This document shows positions 8,498 through 17,887 of a DNA stretch of 64,000 nt, one piece after another. Source of the stretch: JAHELQ01 sp965603365. GTDB lineage: Bacteria > Acidobacteriota > Aminicenantia > UBA2199. The notes under the pieces were generated by a model. The model worked only from the letters and a program-made list of their open reading frames with translations, did no database searches and was not told the origin of the DNA. The first letter of the stretch is position 1, and each line of letters opens with the position of its first letter. The translations under genes were made by a program, and so were the position numbers. The stretch is taken from contig CBFDCR010000003.1 of assembly GCA_965603365.1 (NCBI GenBank), forward strand, positions 62,001 through 126,000. Direction: 5' to 3'.

Positions 8498-8540
8498 AAA
8501 AAAATAAAGGGGGCCTCTGACTTTTTCATCAGCCCCCTTT
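8498..8540 (-). terminator. Rho-independent terminator of the caspase cluster
   Basis: Inverted repeat AAAGGGGGC (8532-8540 read on the minus strand) with GCCCCCTTT (8506-8514), 17-base loop, followed on the minus strand by a run of seven T. It lies 18 bases beyond the stop of the last cluster gene. Confidence 0.85.
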
Positions 8541-8558
8541 ATGATCTGAATTTAATGT

Positions 8559-10208
8559 TTATTTCCCCTGTTTCTCCTCGATGGCCAGTCGAGTTTTTAT
8601 GATTTCCAGTTCCTGGTTCAATTTTTGCAATTGAAGCTTGAGCTTTTCCAGTTCGATTTGCTGGTCTGCGGTTTCCTTTGCCTTTTCAAGGGCCAGTTGG
8701 TTGTTTAACACCTCCAGTTCGGCCTGCAACTGCTTTTGTTTTAACAGAAGCTCGTAATTCTCAGTCGCTCCTTCCAGGGCCAGCCGGGCATCGACCCACT
8801 CTTTCTCTTTTTTTAATGCTTCGATCTGGGTGGTGAGTTCGTTTAGTTTGATATTTCGCCGGGATTCCTGGATCTCTTCCACCTTCTTAAGTGTGGCGGC
8901 ATACTCGTCCCGGGCAGTTTGGGCGGCGTCGGCTAATGCTCCGGTCAGGTTCTTCACCGAGGAAGTACTGGATCGTTCCACCACCACCGGTCGTCCATTG
9001 GCGTCAAAAACGAGGGACAGTTTTCTTTTGGAGAAGGCATTGGGCTTAAAGGTAAAGTGATAAAGCGGAGCTTCGGGGTGCATCACCGTCACTACCTCTT
9101 CGGAGAGGGTAAAAATTTTACCTTTTGCGTCGCAGGCATAAAGGGTCAACAGCATGGGCAGTGACTGCCGGTAGAAAATTTCACCCTTTTCTTCTGAGTG
9201 GTTAAGATTTTCATTGGAAATATTTGTCGATGAATTTTCCCGGCATTCCAGCTTTTTACCTGCTTCGGATAGATGCTCCAGGGTAATGATTACCCTTACG
9301 TCCTTAAAAAACGCTGCCATCTTGTTGTAATTATTGGCCCGCAGGTTGCATTCGATGTTATCTATATTTTTCAATATAGTATCTTTGTCCGGAATTTCAC
9401 AGATTTTGAATGTCTGGTAATGGCTGCTGGTGGATATTTTGGTCCCCAGTTTAAGGTTTTCCCGGAGGCGCTGCAGCAGCACATTGAACGCGGCCGACAC
9501 CTGCGCCTGCTGTTTTTCCAGGTTTTTGACAGCTTCGACCAGCATTGCCAATTGACTTTTCAGGTGTTTTAACTTATCGGCATCGGCCTTGGCTATCTCT
9601 TTCTCCTTCTCCAAACGCTTGCGCTGCATCTCTCTGATTTCGCCATTAATCTCCTTCATCCTGAGCCACAAACTGCAGGCTTTGGGATCTCCGGTGATCA
9701 ACTTGCGGACATCTGGAGGCAACAAGGTGGTTTCTGCCTCTTCCTGGCAAGCTTTTGTTTTTTGAGCCTTCTCTAGGTCCCGAGCTCTTACTTTAATTTC
9801 TCCTGAAAGTAAAACACCGGCACTTAAGGCAGTGAACGGCATACCGGCAGGGCTGATTAATGCGGCAGCAATCGAGCCGAATTTGATGATATTCTTTACA
9901 ATTGCTCCGCCCATGCCCTGGCTGTCCAGGTTGATTGTTTTGAGAATGCCGTTATTCCCGGTTTCGATTTTAAGGCTGTTTTTGAACCAGCCTCCCGGTT
10001 TGACGGTAAGCACACAGGCGTTATCTACATCGGCAACGGTTTGCAGCAGTGCCTTTCCTTCATAGGCATATTCTTCTTCATCTTTAGGTTTCAGATCATC
10101 ATTGTTTAGTTTCCTGATTACCGTTTTCTGTACCTTCACTTCAACTTTTACCACATCTTTGCCAGGGTAGTACACCAGGCCATTTTCGTGTTTAGGTAAC
10201 TCTTTCAT
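8559..10208 (-). CDS. Long coiled-coil protein of the caspase cluster (549 aa)
   Basis: No sure family. N-terminal 100 residues are beta-rich (VYYPGKDVVKVEVKVQKTVI), then a short hydrophobic glycine/alanine stretch (about 115-135: GSIAAALISPAGMPFTALSA) that could insert in or touch a membrane, a coiled coil (about 170-245), a beta-rich middle with an IFYRQSLPMLLTLY segment, and a second long coiled coil to the end (about 440-545). The two beta parts recall DUF4831-like proteins, a weak impression only. ATG overlaps the stop of the 140-aa gene (ATGA), so the two are translationally coupled. Last gene of the cluster, followed by a strong terminator. Could be a scaffold, or a caspase substrate. 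Confidence 0.75.
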   Translation of the reverse strand: MKELPKHENGLVYYPGKDVVKVEVKVQKTVIRKLNNDDLKPKDEEEYAYEGKALLQTVADVDNACVLTVKPGGWFKNSLKIETGNNGILKTINLDSQGMGGAIVKNIIKFGSIAAALISPAGMPFTALSAGVLLSGEIKVRARDLEKAQKTKACQEEAETTLLPPDVRKLITGDPKACSLWLRMKEINGEIREMQRKRLEKEKEIAKADADKLKHLKSQLAMLVEAVKNLEKQQAQVSAAFNVLLQRLRENLKLGTKISTSSHYQTFKICEIPDKDTILKNIDNIECNLRANNYNKMAAFFKDVRVIITLEHLSEAGKKLECRENSSTNISNENLNHSEEKGEIFYRQSLPMLLTLYACDAKGKIFTLSEEVVTVMHPEAPLYHFTFKPNAFSKRKLSLVFDANGRPVVVERSSTSSVKNLTGALADAAQTARDEYAATLKKVEEIQESRRNIKLNELTTQIEALKKEKEWVDARLALEGATENYELLLKQKQLQAELEVLNNQLALEKAKETADQQIELEKLKLQLQKLNQELEIIKTRLAIEEKQGK

Positions 10209-10627
10209 TTTTTTTTCCCCTTATCTTTTATTTGGAAAGATACATTATCGTTAATAATGACCTCATATGATGAGGGGGAAACCCCGGGGCAGGCTGGCCT
10301 TGTCATGCGTAACTCCCATGGGGCAGTACCGGCAGGCACCGTGAGCAGGAACAGTTTGCCCCAGTGACTGAGGCTGATCTTGCCCTCTGAGGAGAATTGG
10401 AAATCCGCCCACGAGGGTATACGGAGCACACAATCATTCTTCAAGTCCCCGGGTCCGCTGACGGGGGAGATATGGAGATAATCATCTTCTGCCGCTTTGA
10501 GGACAACGGTGAGGGAACTGCTGCTATGGATGAGGTGTGTACTGTCTCTGCCCTTATGGTAGATACTCAATGTCCTCTTTTCCAGCACCATTCTATTCTC
10601 CACGGTAATCTCAACCTCATTCCTCAT
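10205..10627 (-). CDS. 140-aa protein of the caspase cluster, related to the 149-aa protein at 12901-13350
   Basis: ATG 10627 has AGGAGG 8 bases upstream. No signal peptide or membrane segment; mostly beta strands with a lysine-rich tail. The stretch FQFSSEGKISL ... LFLLTVPAGTAPWELRM lines up with YEFHPEGDVVI ... YVTLRFFAGSSPWFLLI in the first protein of the cluster, suggesting a shared small beta domain duplicated within the operon. Coupled to the 549-aa gene by a 4-base overlap. Function unknown. Confidence 0.75.
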   Translation of the reverse strand: MRNEVEITVENRMVLEKRTLSIYHKGRDSTHLIHSSSSLTVVLKAAEDDYLHISPVSGPGDLKNDCVLRIPSWADFQFSSEGKISLSHWGKLFLLTVPAGTAPWELRMTRPACPGVSPSSYEVIINDNVSFQIKDKGKKK

Positions 10628-10697
10628 TTAATTCACCTCCTGTAATCTCGAGTAAAGTTTCCCATATGCCTCCATTAGATCGGACATGTAGAGAGAG

Positions 10698-10721
10698 ATA
10701 GGGGACGCATATCTGTGTTCC
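10698..10721. repeat. Degenerate copy of the GGGGACGC palindrome
   Basis: ATAGGGGACGCATATCTGTG then TTCC matches the left arm of the 6349-6376 palindrome and keeps a decayed right arm. It sits in the 131-base gap inside the caspase cluster and may mark an insertion there. Confidence 0.6.
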
Positions 10722-10758
10722 ATATTAAAAAAAATCGAATAGTCAGGGCATCTGTCCT

Positions 10759-11670
10759 TTAGAAGAATTTTACGAAGCTCGGTTCGAACTTAAGCTGGAA
10801 CATGATCCCGTATTCGATTTTTTCTAAAGCGTCTTCTCCTTGTGTTCTAATACTTAAGAATGGGGCGACTCCAATTCTGACATTTTTTGAGTTGATGTCA
10901 AAGTAATAGAATAACCATCCTTCGATTCGCAACCTTGCTGAACCTTTGAAGGGGCTATATTTATTCAATTCTCCAATGAAATCGTAGTATAATGCTGGTG
11001 CATAGATAATTGACTTTTCCTTTCCTGGATAATATGGAAGGGCAAAGGCCAATGATAACCTGGGGTATGTACTGGGGGGGGCTATAATCATGTCCTTCAC
11101 CACAGCAGGACCATCGTCATTAGAGGGGATTACTATCCCAACTTTATCGGCTTCCTTCCAATCTCGACTGTAGCGAATTTTAAGATTGGGTGCCAGTTGC
11201 TGTCCGCCAGCACCTTCTTTCCCGTAAAACGACATGCCTTTGAGTTCAACGGCAAATGAATGCTGCTCTTCGCTTCGCTCATCGTTTGCATTTCCGTTGG
11301 CAAAATATTTAAAATCTTTGGTGCCCCATTCCGCCTGAATACCAAAACGAAATTCTTTGGATGGTCCTGTCTCCTTTGTAACACTTTTTTCAATTTCTGC
11401 GGCTAATACAATTCGCCAATCTGACGTATATTGATCAATTTGAAGAATGGATTTTTGTTTGTTTGTCAGGGGAATTTTAAAAAGAGGTCGGATTTTAGCT
11501 TTTTTGAGTATCAATTCCGGTCCAAATTCAAAAAAACCATCCGTAATGCTAAAAACGCCATTCAGGTATGGTGTGATTTTTAAATCTGCACCATGAATTT
11601 CAATCACTAAAACAAGACAAACCAGGAAAATCTTGACTGGTTTTGACCTATAAGCGTATTTCAAATTCAT
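10759..11670 (-). CDS. Exported beta-barrel-like protein of the caspase cluster (303 aa)
   Basis: ATG 11670 with AAGGAGG closely upstream, overlapping the end of the 95-aa gene by 23 bases. N-terminal signal peptide (KIFLVCLVLVIEIHGA, cleavage near residue 28). The rest alternates short amphipathic strands rich in Tyr, Phe and Gly, for example FGPELILKKAKIRPLFKI and SARLRIEGWLFYYFDI, and ends in FEPSFVKFF, a terminal aromatic typical of outer-membrane barrels. No family is recognised. An exported barrel in one operon with a cytosolic caspase is unusual. Confidence 0.7.
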   Translation of the reverse strand: MNLKYAYRSKPVKIFLVCLVLVIEIHGADLKITPYLNGVFSITDGFFEFGPELILKKAKIRPLFKIPLTNKQKSILQIDQYTSDWRIVLAAEIEKSVTKETGPSKEFRFGIQAEWGTKDFKYFANGNANDERSEEQHSFAVELKGMSFYGKEGAGGQQLAPNLKIRYSRDWKEADKVGIVIPSNDDGPAVVKDMIIAPPSTYPRLSLAFALPYYPGKEKSIIYAPALYYDFIGELNKYSPFKGSARLRIEGWLFYYFDINSKNVRIGVAPFLSIRTQGEDALEKIEYGIMFQLKFEPSFVKFF

Positions 11671-11935
11671 GATATCCTCCTTCTAAAGTGAATGTCAATA
11701 TTTGATCATTTAAGTTGCCAGGGAGGTCGATATGGAAGGCATATTGGGCCTCTCCTAATCCCCAGGCTCGGACTTTTATTCGTAACTCGCCTTCTGGAAG
11801 TTTGCCTGTCCATTCCCATGTCTTATTTCCCTCACCTGCTATTACTTTTTTTCCATTTACGAAGGCATAGAAGTAGTTAATCATTCCTTTTATAGGTTCC
11901 AAAACAATTTTAAAACTTTTTTCTTTGTCACTCAT
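11648..11935 (-). CDS. 95-aa small beta protein of the caspase cluster
   Basis: GGAGG lies 4 bases before the ATG at 11935. The sequence is soluble and strand-rich: FKIVLEPIKGMINYFYAFVNG, then WEWTGKLPEGELRIKVRAWG and a closing YHEFEIRL. It looks like one small beta-sandwich (Ig-like) domain. No family recognised; it could be a partner or inhibitor of the caspase whose gene ends 93 bases upstream (inference from position only). Confidence 0.65.
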   Translation of the reverse strand: MSDKEKSFKIVLEPIKGMINYFYAFVNGKKVIAGEGNKTWEWTGKLPEGELRIKVRAWGLGEAQYAFHIDLPGNLNDQILTFTLEGGYHEFEIRL

Positions 11936-12028
11936 ATTTCCTCCTTATTTTGTTTTATGAATGGGGGCGGTAAGCGGCCGTATGACCGCTTACCTGTTTT
12001 TATTTATCATGTGTCGGGGTAGATTTAT

Positions 12029-12871
12029 TCATTTTTCGGGATTGATTTCGAAAGGCCGCCTGGCAATGAAACCATCGGTGTCGGGGCCGAAATAGAAAAG
12101 GTTCGGGGTCTGGTATGGCGGCATCTTTTCGATGATTTTCCGGTGGAATTTTTTGTAATCCCCCTTAAATTTTCCTTCATTCCATACTGCCAGCAGCGTT
12201 CCTGTAAACCGCCCATTAATAAGGCCATCGTCGGCCAACTGGTTATCCTGGCAGGCGGACAGCGACAGTACCGTGGCCCTGGTCGTGCTTTTGGGAGGCG
12301 GAATTTTTTCCTCAATTTGTCGGTAGAAATCTTTGTTTTGTCTGAAAGTCCGAAGTGCCCATGATAGCGGCATGTTGCGGGTGCGTTTTTCTCCTCCTCC
12401 CTTAGCCGCATCAAAATATGACATGGCGGCAGATGTGATGGCCGCCTTGGTCGGTGTGCCGCTGTGGCAGCAGTCGGGGATGACCAGGATTCGCACCCCT
12501 GCGGCAAAATCTTGCCACAGGTTGTAGATCTCGTCATCGATCAGTTGTCCGTCGTACAGGCACCAGGTTTCATCCATGCCGTCCACTTCGTCGTCGTTAA
12601 AATCCGGTGTGTTACCGCCATGCCCGGCGTAAGTGACCAGTAAAATATCCCCGGCCACTACCTGTTTCGCGGTTTCTTTGATCTTTGATAACACGGCTTC
12701 CCGTGTCGCCTCTTTTGATAACAACAAGCTGGTATTATACCCCATGCTGTCCGCGATCTCCCGCATATCGCTGGCGTCGGCCTCGCAGGCGAGAAGCACT
12801 CCATCCCAGCCGGCATAGTGGCCGGGGTCTACTCGGTTTAAACCGATGTGAATCGAAATTCCTTTTGACAT
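12029..12871 (-). CDS. Caspase-fold protease (peptidase C14, metacaspase-like)
   Basis: 280 aa; AAGGAGG 7 bases before the ATG. The p20 core is clear: ISIHIGLNRVDP opening strand, LLVTYAGHGG with catalytic His84, the acidic loop FNDDEVDGMDETWCLYDG, and VIPDCCHSG with catalytic Cys135 (second Cys of the pair). A p10-like part follows with SLSACQDNQLADD and GRFTGTLLAVW. Metacaspase relatives cleave after Arg or Lys, often Ca-dependent. No fused signal peptide, repeat or effector domain, so it is a bare cytosolic protease whose partners must be encoded separately, most likely by the five neighbours. Some bacterial caspases act in phage defence by cutting toxins such as gasdermins; no gasdermin is recognised here. 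Confidence 0.9.
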   Translation of the reverse strand: MSKGISIHIGLNRVDPGHYAGWDGVLLACEADASDMREIADSMGYNTSLLLSKEATREAVLSKIKETAKQVVAGDILLVTYAGHGGNTPDFNDDEVDGMDETWCLYDGQLIDDEIYNLWQDFAAGVRILVIPDCCHSGTPTKAAITSAAMSYFDAAKGGGEKRTRNMPLSWALRTFRQNKDFYRQIEEKIPPPKSTTRATVLSLSACQDNQLADDGLINGRFTGTLLAVWNEGKFKGDYKKFHRKIIEKMPPYQTPNLFYFGPDTDGFIARRPFEINPEK

Positions 12872-12900
12872 TTTTAATCCTCCTTAATATTATTTTTTTC

Positions 12901-13350
12901 TTAATCATCACCGATGGTGACGTTGCTTGGCTGTCTTGGTATTTTGGATGACCTTCCCCATAAATTTGATTTTTTAATCAAGAGAAACCATGGGGAACTT
13001 CCGGCAAAAAACCGCAACGTTACATAAACGTATTTCTCATTACTATCATTACGAATTTCACGGGTCATCTCCCTTATTACCACATCGCCTTCAGGATGGA
13101 ATTCATAATCCACCAGTTCAGGCAGGCCCATCTCCACCTTCCAACCCGTTTCATTGGGAACTGGGTTACCATTTGGTTTGATTTCAATGCTGTCTACTTC
13201 TTGTGCTGGATCCTCGGGGTACCTGATAGGTATTACTGGGGCGCCTGGAATAGGTGGATCGACTACACGACATCCAAGAGTGCCATTTCCGTCACACATT
13301 TCTACCTTTCTTTGTACTTTGTTGTTTTGAAGTGATACATAAAACGACAT
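12901..13350 (-). CDS. 149-aa first protein of the caspase cluster
   Basis: GAGGAGG 6 bases before the ATG at 13350. Soluble, proline-rich N-terminal half (VVDPPIPGAPVIPIRYPEDP) followed by a beta domain with YEFHPEGDVVIREMTREI and VTLRFFAGSSPWFLLIKK. The second part resembles the 140-aa protein at 10205-10627. The caspase gene begins 30 bases downstream. Function unknown; a caspase regulator or substrate is possible. Confidence 0.7.
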   Translation of the reverse strand: MSFYVSLQNNKVQRKVEMCDGNGTLGCRVVDPPIPGAPVIPIRYPEDPAQEVDSIEIKPNGNPVPNETGWKVEMGLPELVDYEFHPEGDVVIREMTREIRNDSNEKYVYVTLRFFAGSSPWFLLIKKSNLWGRSSKIPRQPSNVTIGDD

Positions 13351-13617
13351 CTGTTACCTCCTCATCTCTTTAAATTTTAATGTTAAATGTTAGATATTAA
13401 GCCATAAGGCAATTTTACTTTTCGGTCCCTCAGGGGGGGATATGAATAATATTTTTTGTTTTCATTTCTCAACCTCCTCCTTAAAAGGTTCACCCCAATG
13501 GTAGTATAAATCGGGTTTTGGGACTACCAGGGATGTTGCAAAATATAACAGATTGGTTGCAAAATGGTAAAATGGGAGGTTATGTTTGGCTTTGTTCGTG
13601 TTAGGTTCGTTTATTTT

Positions 13618-16600
13618 CTATTGGGATTCGGCGGTCTGGTAGGTGGAGGGCAGTTGATGAAATTTGTCTTTAAAACACCTGGCAAAATAGGCCATGTTGG
13701 AAAAACCCACTTCTAAAGCCACCTCGGTGACATTGCCGAATTTGGCCCGCAGCAATTGGGCCGCCCGCTTGAGACGGTAGGAGCGAATAAACTGGGTGGG
13801 GGATTCGCCCGTTAAGGCCATAATCTTGCGGTAAATGGTGGCCCGGTTCATGTACAATTTTTTACTCAGGGCCTCGACATTGAAGTCCGGGTCAGACAGG
13901 TTTTTTTCGATGATCTCCTGCAATTCCTGGATAAACTTCTGATCGATAGAAGAGACGGCAATCTCGACCGGCTGCAGCAGCATCTGCCGCTGGATTTTTT
14001 CCTGCAACTGGCGGCGCAGTTCAATCAGGTTCTTGATGCGGGTCATCAAGATCCGGGTATTGAAGGGTTTGGTGATATAATCGTCGGCACCGGTCTCCAG
14101 GCCTTCGACAACGCTCTCCTCCGAGGCTTTGGCGGTTAACATTATGATGGGGATATGGCTGGTTTTGATCTCTTGCTTTAACACCCGGCACAGTTCATAA
14201 CCGTCCACTTCCGGCATCATGATGTCGCTGATGATGAGATCCGGTATAATTTCTTTTGCCCTCCGGATGCCTTCGCGGCCGTCATTGGCTTCCACCACCC
14301 TGTAGCGCGGCTCCAGGGAGTCCTTGATGTAGGCGCGCACATCGGGATTATCTTCCACCACCAGGACGATAGGTTGGGTATCGGTCTCCTCAGCCTTATT
14401 GACTTCATCCTCCCCAATCTCCACTTTTGTTTCAGCAATGTCGTTTTCTTCAGCCTCTTTTATGAAGTATTGACCGGGGGAGGGGCGATAACCAGGGGCG
14501 GCCTTTTCCCCCGGGCTCAGGTGTTCATCGCCCAAGGGAAGGCGAATGATAAATTCTGTACCGCTGCTCTCCCCCTTACTGCTGTGCACGACGTGCACGT
14601 CGATCTGACCTCGGTGCAGCAGGACTAACTCTTTGGCCAATGCCAGCCCGATGCCGGTTCCCTGGTGTGCCCCTTTGCCGGTCTCCTGGCTCTGGAAAAA
14701 ACGGTCAAAGATATGGGGCAGTTTCTCCCGGGGTATCCCCGGACCGGTATCCCGTACCGATAATTCCAGGCAGCCGTGGGAAAAACCGCTGCCTTTGTCC
14801 TCCTCTCGATGGACCGAAACCGTCACCATACCTCCGGCAGGGGTGAATTTAACGGCATTGATCAGGAGATTGCAGATCACCGCTTCCAGCTTCTGGGTAT
14901 CGAAATAGAGGGTAATGTCTTCTGTGTCGCTGCGAAACGTCAGGTCGATATGATTCTGTAGGGCCAGCGATTCAAAAGAGGCCAGGATGCCTTTCAGGAA
15001 GGGAATGATATTTTGACGATCGGCGTTTAATTTCATTTTACCGCTGTCCAGTTTCGACAGGTCCAGCAGTTGGTTGATGAGGGTGAGCAGCCGCTGCGAA
15101 TTGCGCAGCATCATACGCAGCTCTTTTGTCTCGGTTTGGGGGTGGCCCTGGGACAGCATCTTCTCCAGCGGCCCCATGATCAGGGTCAGGGGAGTACGGA
15201 ATTCGTGGGAGATGTTGGCAAAGAAGCGGGATTTCACCGCTGCCATCTCCTGGAGTTTCTCCGATTGCTCCTGGAGGCGTAGGGCCTGTTTTCCCAGTTG
15301 TAGGTTGGTGAGATTGATCTCCTGGGTCCTCTGGGCAACGGTTTGTTCCAGCCTCTGCTTTTCCAGTTGAAGTTTTCGGGAGCGCCACCTGACGGTAATA
15401 TAGAGAAGCATCAGGGATAAAAAAATATACATTAAAAATGCCCACCAGGTTTGATACCAGGGGGTTAAGATTTTAAATTGATAGATAGCTTCCCGGCTTT
15501 TGTGTCTATACACATTCTGGGCTTGCACCCGGAATGTGTACTCCCCGGCATCGAGATTGGTGTAATTTTCCTGGGTCTTGGCGCTCCAGTCGGACCAGTC
15601 TTTGTCGTATCCCTCCAGTAAGTATCTATACATGGTGGATGTTTCGTTTTCGAAAAATGGCGCGGCACACTCAAAACGAAGGTTCCGCTCTTTGTAGGGC
15701 AAAACCGAAGCCAATGGCTCTCTGCCATCACCCTTTGGCCTGTGATTGCCGGCATAGATTATCGTTTTCCCATTCACTACAACTCTGCGAATCAGGGCCT
15801 GGAAGTTCTGACGGTAGTTTTTGGGGTAACCGGTATCGAAGCGGATTAAATTATCATGGCTGCCCAACCATACGGCATCGTCGTCGAAGAATATTGCATT
15901 GACCTGGACCCGGGGAAGTTTTAAAAATGGAATCTCGTTTACCCGGTAGGTGTCATCCGGTTGGTGAATGAAATGGTAGGTTCTGCTTTTCGAATGAAGC
16001 CAGATATTTTGGTGTTGGTCTTCGGCAATGTAAAACACCTCCCGGAATTGATTGCCCAGGGTATAGTCCGGCATAAAACGGCCGCTGGGTTCATCGAAAC
16101 GGAGGATTCCCCTCTGGGTGGCAAACACGACGTTACCGGCTGCCCCAAAGACCCTGATTTCCGAAGGCGGCAGCCCGTGGGATTCGCCAAATCGGTTGAT
16201 GACGGGCTCTTTGATATAGGATGGGAAATTTAATTTAAAAGCCACTCCCGCGTTGGCCCCCAACCATAGATTCCCCTTCCCATCCTCAACAATGGTTCTG
16301 ATTTCTCTATTTATATTTTTTTCGATAGCAAACTCTTCGGCCCAGCGCAGGTCTTTTCGCCGTAAAGATGTCACTCCCTTGTCTGTGCCCGCCCAGATAC
16401 GCCGTTTGTCGCTGCCGGAGGGATGCAGGACATACGTTTTGCCTGCGGTAATTTTCCTCTTGCCGTGGGTGTCCACCTGGAATACCCCATCGGAAGTCGC
16501 TGCCAGTAAAGTATCGCCGGTGGAGAGCAGGCACCAGCAGTTGCTGTCTATACCGGGGAACTTCTGGAATTTTTCGCCAGTAGGTGCCATCCGCCATAAT

Positions 16601-17724
16601 CCCATTTTGGTGCCGACATACAGGGCCTGTTGGTGCCGGGCCATTGATAAAACCATTTTTGGCAAATCAACCCTCTCGTCGTAAAGGGAGAATGGGGAGT
16701 GGTATTCGATTTTGGCGATCCCGTAATCCAGCCCCAGCCACAGGTTCCCCTGGAAATCCTCAAATACGTACTTGACATTGTCGTCCTGCAGGCCGGTTTT
16801 TTTGTCAAAAATTTGCTTTAGCCGCCCCCGGGCATCGATGATGACCAATCCCCCTGCCAGGGTTGCCAGGGCATAATCGCCGGATGAGAGACGGATGCCG
16901 TGACACACTTTTTTTTCTTTCAAATAGCCATCCACCTGGGTGGGGAAGGGGTAGGCCGCCTTGCCGTCGTACAGGAAACATCCCTTCGACCGGGTGGCCA
17001 TGAAGAGTTTTTGGCGGTGATTGTCGTAAGGGGCCATCATAAAGATCTCGGCTTCCGCAAAATTATCGCCGCCGGTTACGGGATTGAGTTCATCACCTAC
17101 CAATTGCAAAAGCCCCCGCTTACCGTCACGAATAAAAAGGGTCCCATACTGCACAAAAGAGGAATCGAATTGGTATTGGGGGGTCCATTTTCTGAAGCCT
17201 CCTTTATGCCAGCGAAAGAGGAATTCCTTTGCCTGGAAGTAGATGCCCTGGGGGGTAGAGTGGGTTCTCTTGACTGCGGAAAAGCTTATTTTCTCATCAT
17301 TTAGGTGCTCACGCAAGGATCTATATCCCAGCGACCCGTTGGAGTCGGGGGCCAAAAACCCGATTTCATTGATGCTGCCGATAAAAATCGTACCGGTTTC
17401 ATCAATGGCCAGGGAACGGACAGGACCGTTATCTTTGATTGCAATAGACCGCCAGGCGGTGCCGTCAAATTCCAGTACACAGCCGTTGTTACCTACATAT
17501 ATAATGCCCCGCTTGTCCTGGAGAATCGACCAGTTCTGGGGATGTTGTCCATACTCTTGCCGGCTGTAGTTTTTGAGATATTTAAGGCCGGTATATTGGC
17601 AGTATATCTCCGTTGACACCGTAAACAGCATCCCCAAGAGCAGAAATAAACCAAAAAAAGAGACATGGAATGAGCGGATGTGTGGTCTCTTTGGCTGACG
17701 ATAAATATCTCCATCTCTTTGCAT
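13618..17724 (-). CDS. Hybrid two-component sensor/regulator (propeller HTCS with AraC domain)
   Basis: 1368 aa in one chain: N-terminal membrane anchor (about 20-42), about twelve Reg_prop repeats forming two periplasmic propellers (60-690), a Y_Y_Y domain (about 690-765, YTNLDAGEYTFRVQA), a membrane helix (about 772-792), HisKA with His840 in ANISHEFRTPLT, ATPase lid DTGPGIP and GTGIGLALAK, a receiver with Asp1167 in ISDIMMPEVDG, and a C-terminal AraC-type HTH (1265-1368). Such hybrids in Bacteroidetes sense sugars outside the cell and switch on the adjacent locus. Here it lies upstream of and in line with the caspase cluster (267-base gap) and divergent from the 965-aa protein; either could be its target. 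Confidence 0.9.
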   Translation of the reverse strand: MQRDGDIYRQPKRPHIRSFHVSFFGLFLLLGMLFTVSTEIYCQYTGLKYLKNYSRQEYGQHPQNWSILQDKRGIIYVGNNGCVLEFDGTAWRSIAIKDNGPVRSLAIDETGTIFIGSINEIGFLAPDSNGSLGYRSLREHLNDEKISFSAVKRTHSTPQGIYFQAKEFLFRWHKGGFRKWTPQYQFDSSFVQYGTLFIRDGKRGLLQLVGDELNPVTGGDNFAEAEIFMMAPYDNHRQKLFMATRSKGCFLYDGKAAYPFPTQVDGYLKEKKVCHGIRLSSGDYALATLAGGLVIIDARGRLKQIFDKKTGLQDDNVKYVFEDFQGNLWLGLDYGIAKIEYHSPFSLYDERVDLPKMVLSMARHQQALYVGTKMGLWRMAPTGEKFQKFPGIDSNCWCLLSTGDTLLAATSDGVFQVDTHGKRKITAGKTYVLHPSGSDKRRIWAGTDKGVTSLRRKDLRWAEEFAIEKNINREIRTIVEDGKGNLWLGANAGVAFKLNFPSYIKEPVINRFGESHGLPPSEIRVFGAAGNVVFATQRGILRFDEPSGRFMPDYTLGNQFREVFYIAEDQHQNIWLHSKSRTYHFIHQPDDTYRVNEIPFLKLPRVQVNAIFFDDDAVWLGSHDNLIRFDTGYPKNYRQNFQALIRRVVVNGKTIIYAGNHRPKGDGREPLASVLPYKERNLRFECAAPFFENETSTMYRYLLEGYDKDWSDWSAKTQENYTNLDAGEYTFRVQAQNVYRHKSREAIYQFKILTPWYQTWWAFLMYIFLSLMLLYITVRWRSRKLQLEKQRLEQTVAQRTQEINLTNLQLGKQALRLQEQSEKLQEMAAVKSRFFANISHEFRTPLTLIMGPLEKMLSQGHPQTETKELRMMLRNSQRLLTLINQLLDLSKLDSGKMKLNADRQNIIPFLKGILASFESLALQNHIDLTFRSDTEDITLYFDTQKLEAVICNLLINAVKFTPAGGMVTVSVHREEDKGSGFSHGCLELSVRDTGPGIPREKLPHIFDRFFQSQETGKGAHQGTGIGLALAKELVLLHRGQIDVHVVHSSKGESSGTEFIIRLPLGDEHLSPGEKAAPGYRPSPGQYFIKEAEENDIAETKVEIGEDEVNKAEETDTQPIVLVVEDNPDVRAYIKDSLEPRYRVVEANDGREGIRRAKEIIPDLIISDIMMPEVDGYELCRVLKQEIKTSHIPIIMLTAKASEESVVEGLETGADDYITKPFNTRILMTRIKNLIELRRQLQEKIQRQMLLQPVEIAVSSIDQKFIQELQEIIEKNLSDPDFNVEALSKKLYMNRATIYRKIMALTGESPTQFIRSYRLKRAAQLLRAKFGNVTEVALEVGFSNMAYFARCFKDKFHQLPSTYQTAESQ

Positions 17725-17887
17725 GTAAAAATTTTATCAGAATGGCTGTGAAAATTCAAGAATTTAGCTCCATTCTGTATTCTGAATTCCTGGTTAAAAC
17801 GATAAAATGTGTGAAAGGGCTTGTGTTTTTGGTGGGAGTTCGGTATTATTTTAGGGCGTAGCCGGACAAGGTATGGGAGGTGTTAGA

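Noticed and set aside
8559..13350. Gasdermin-caspase defence pair
   Set aside because: No neighbour has gasdermin size and pattern together; the 549-aa protein does not resemble one.
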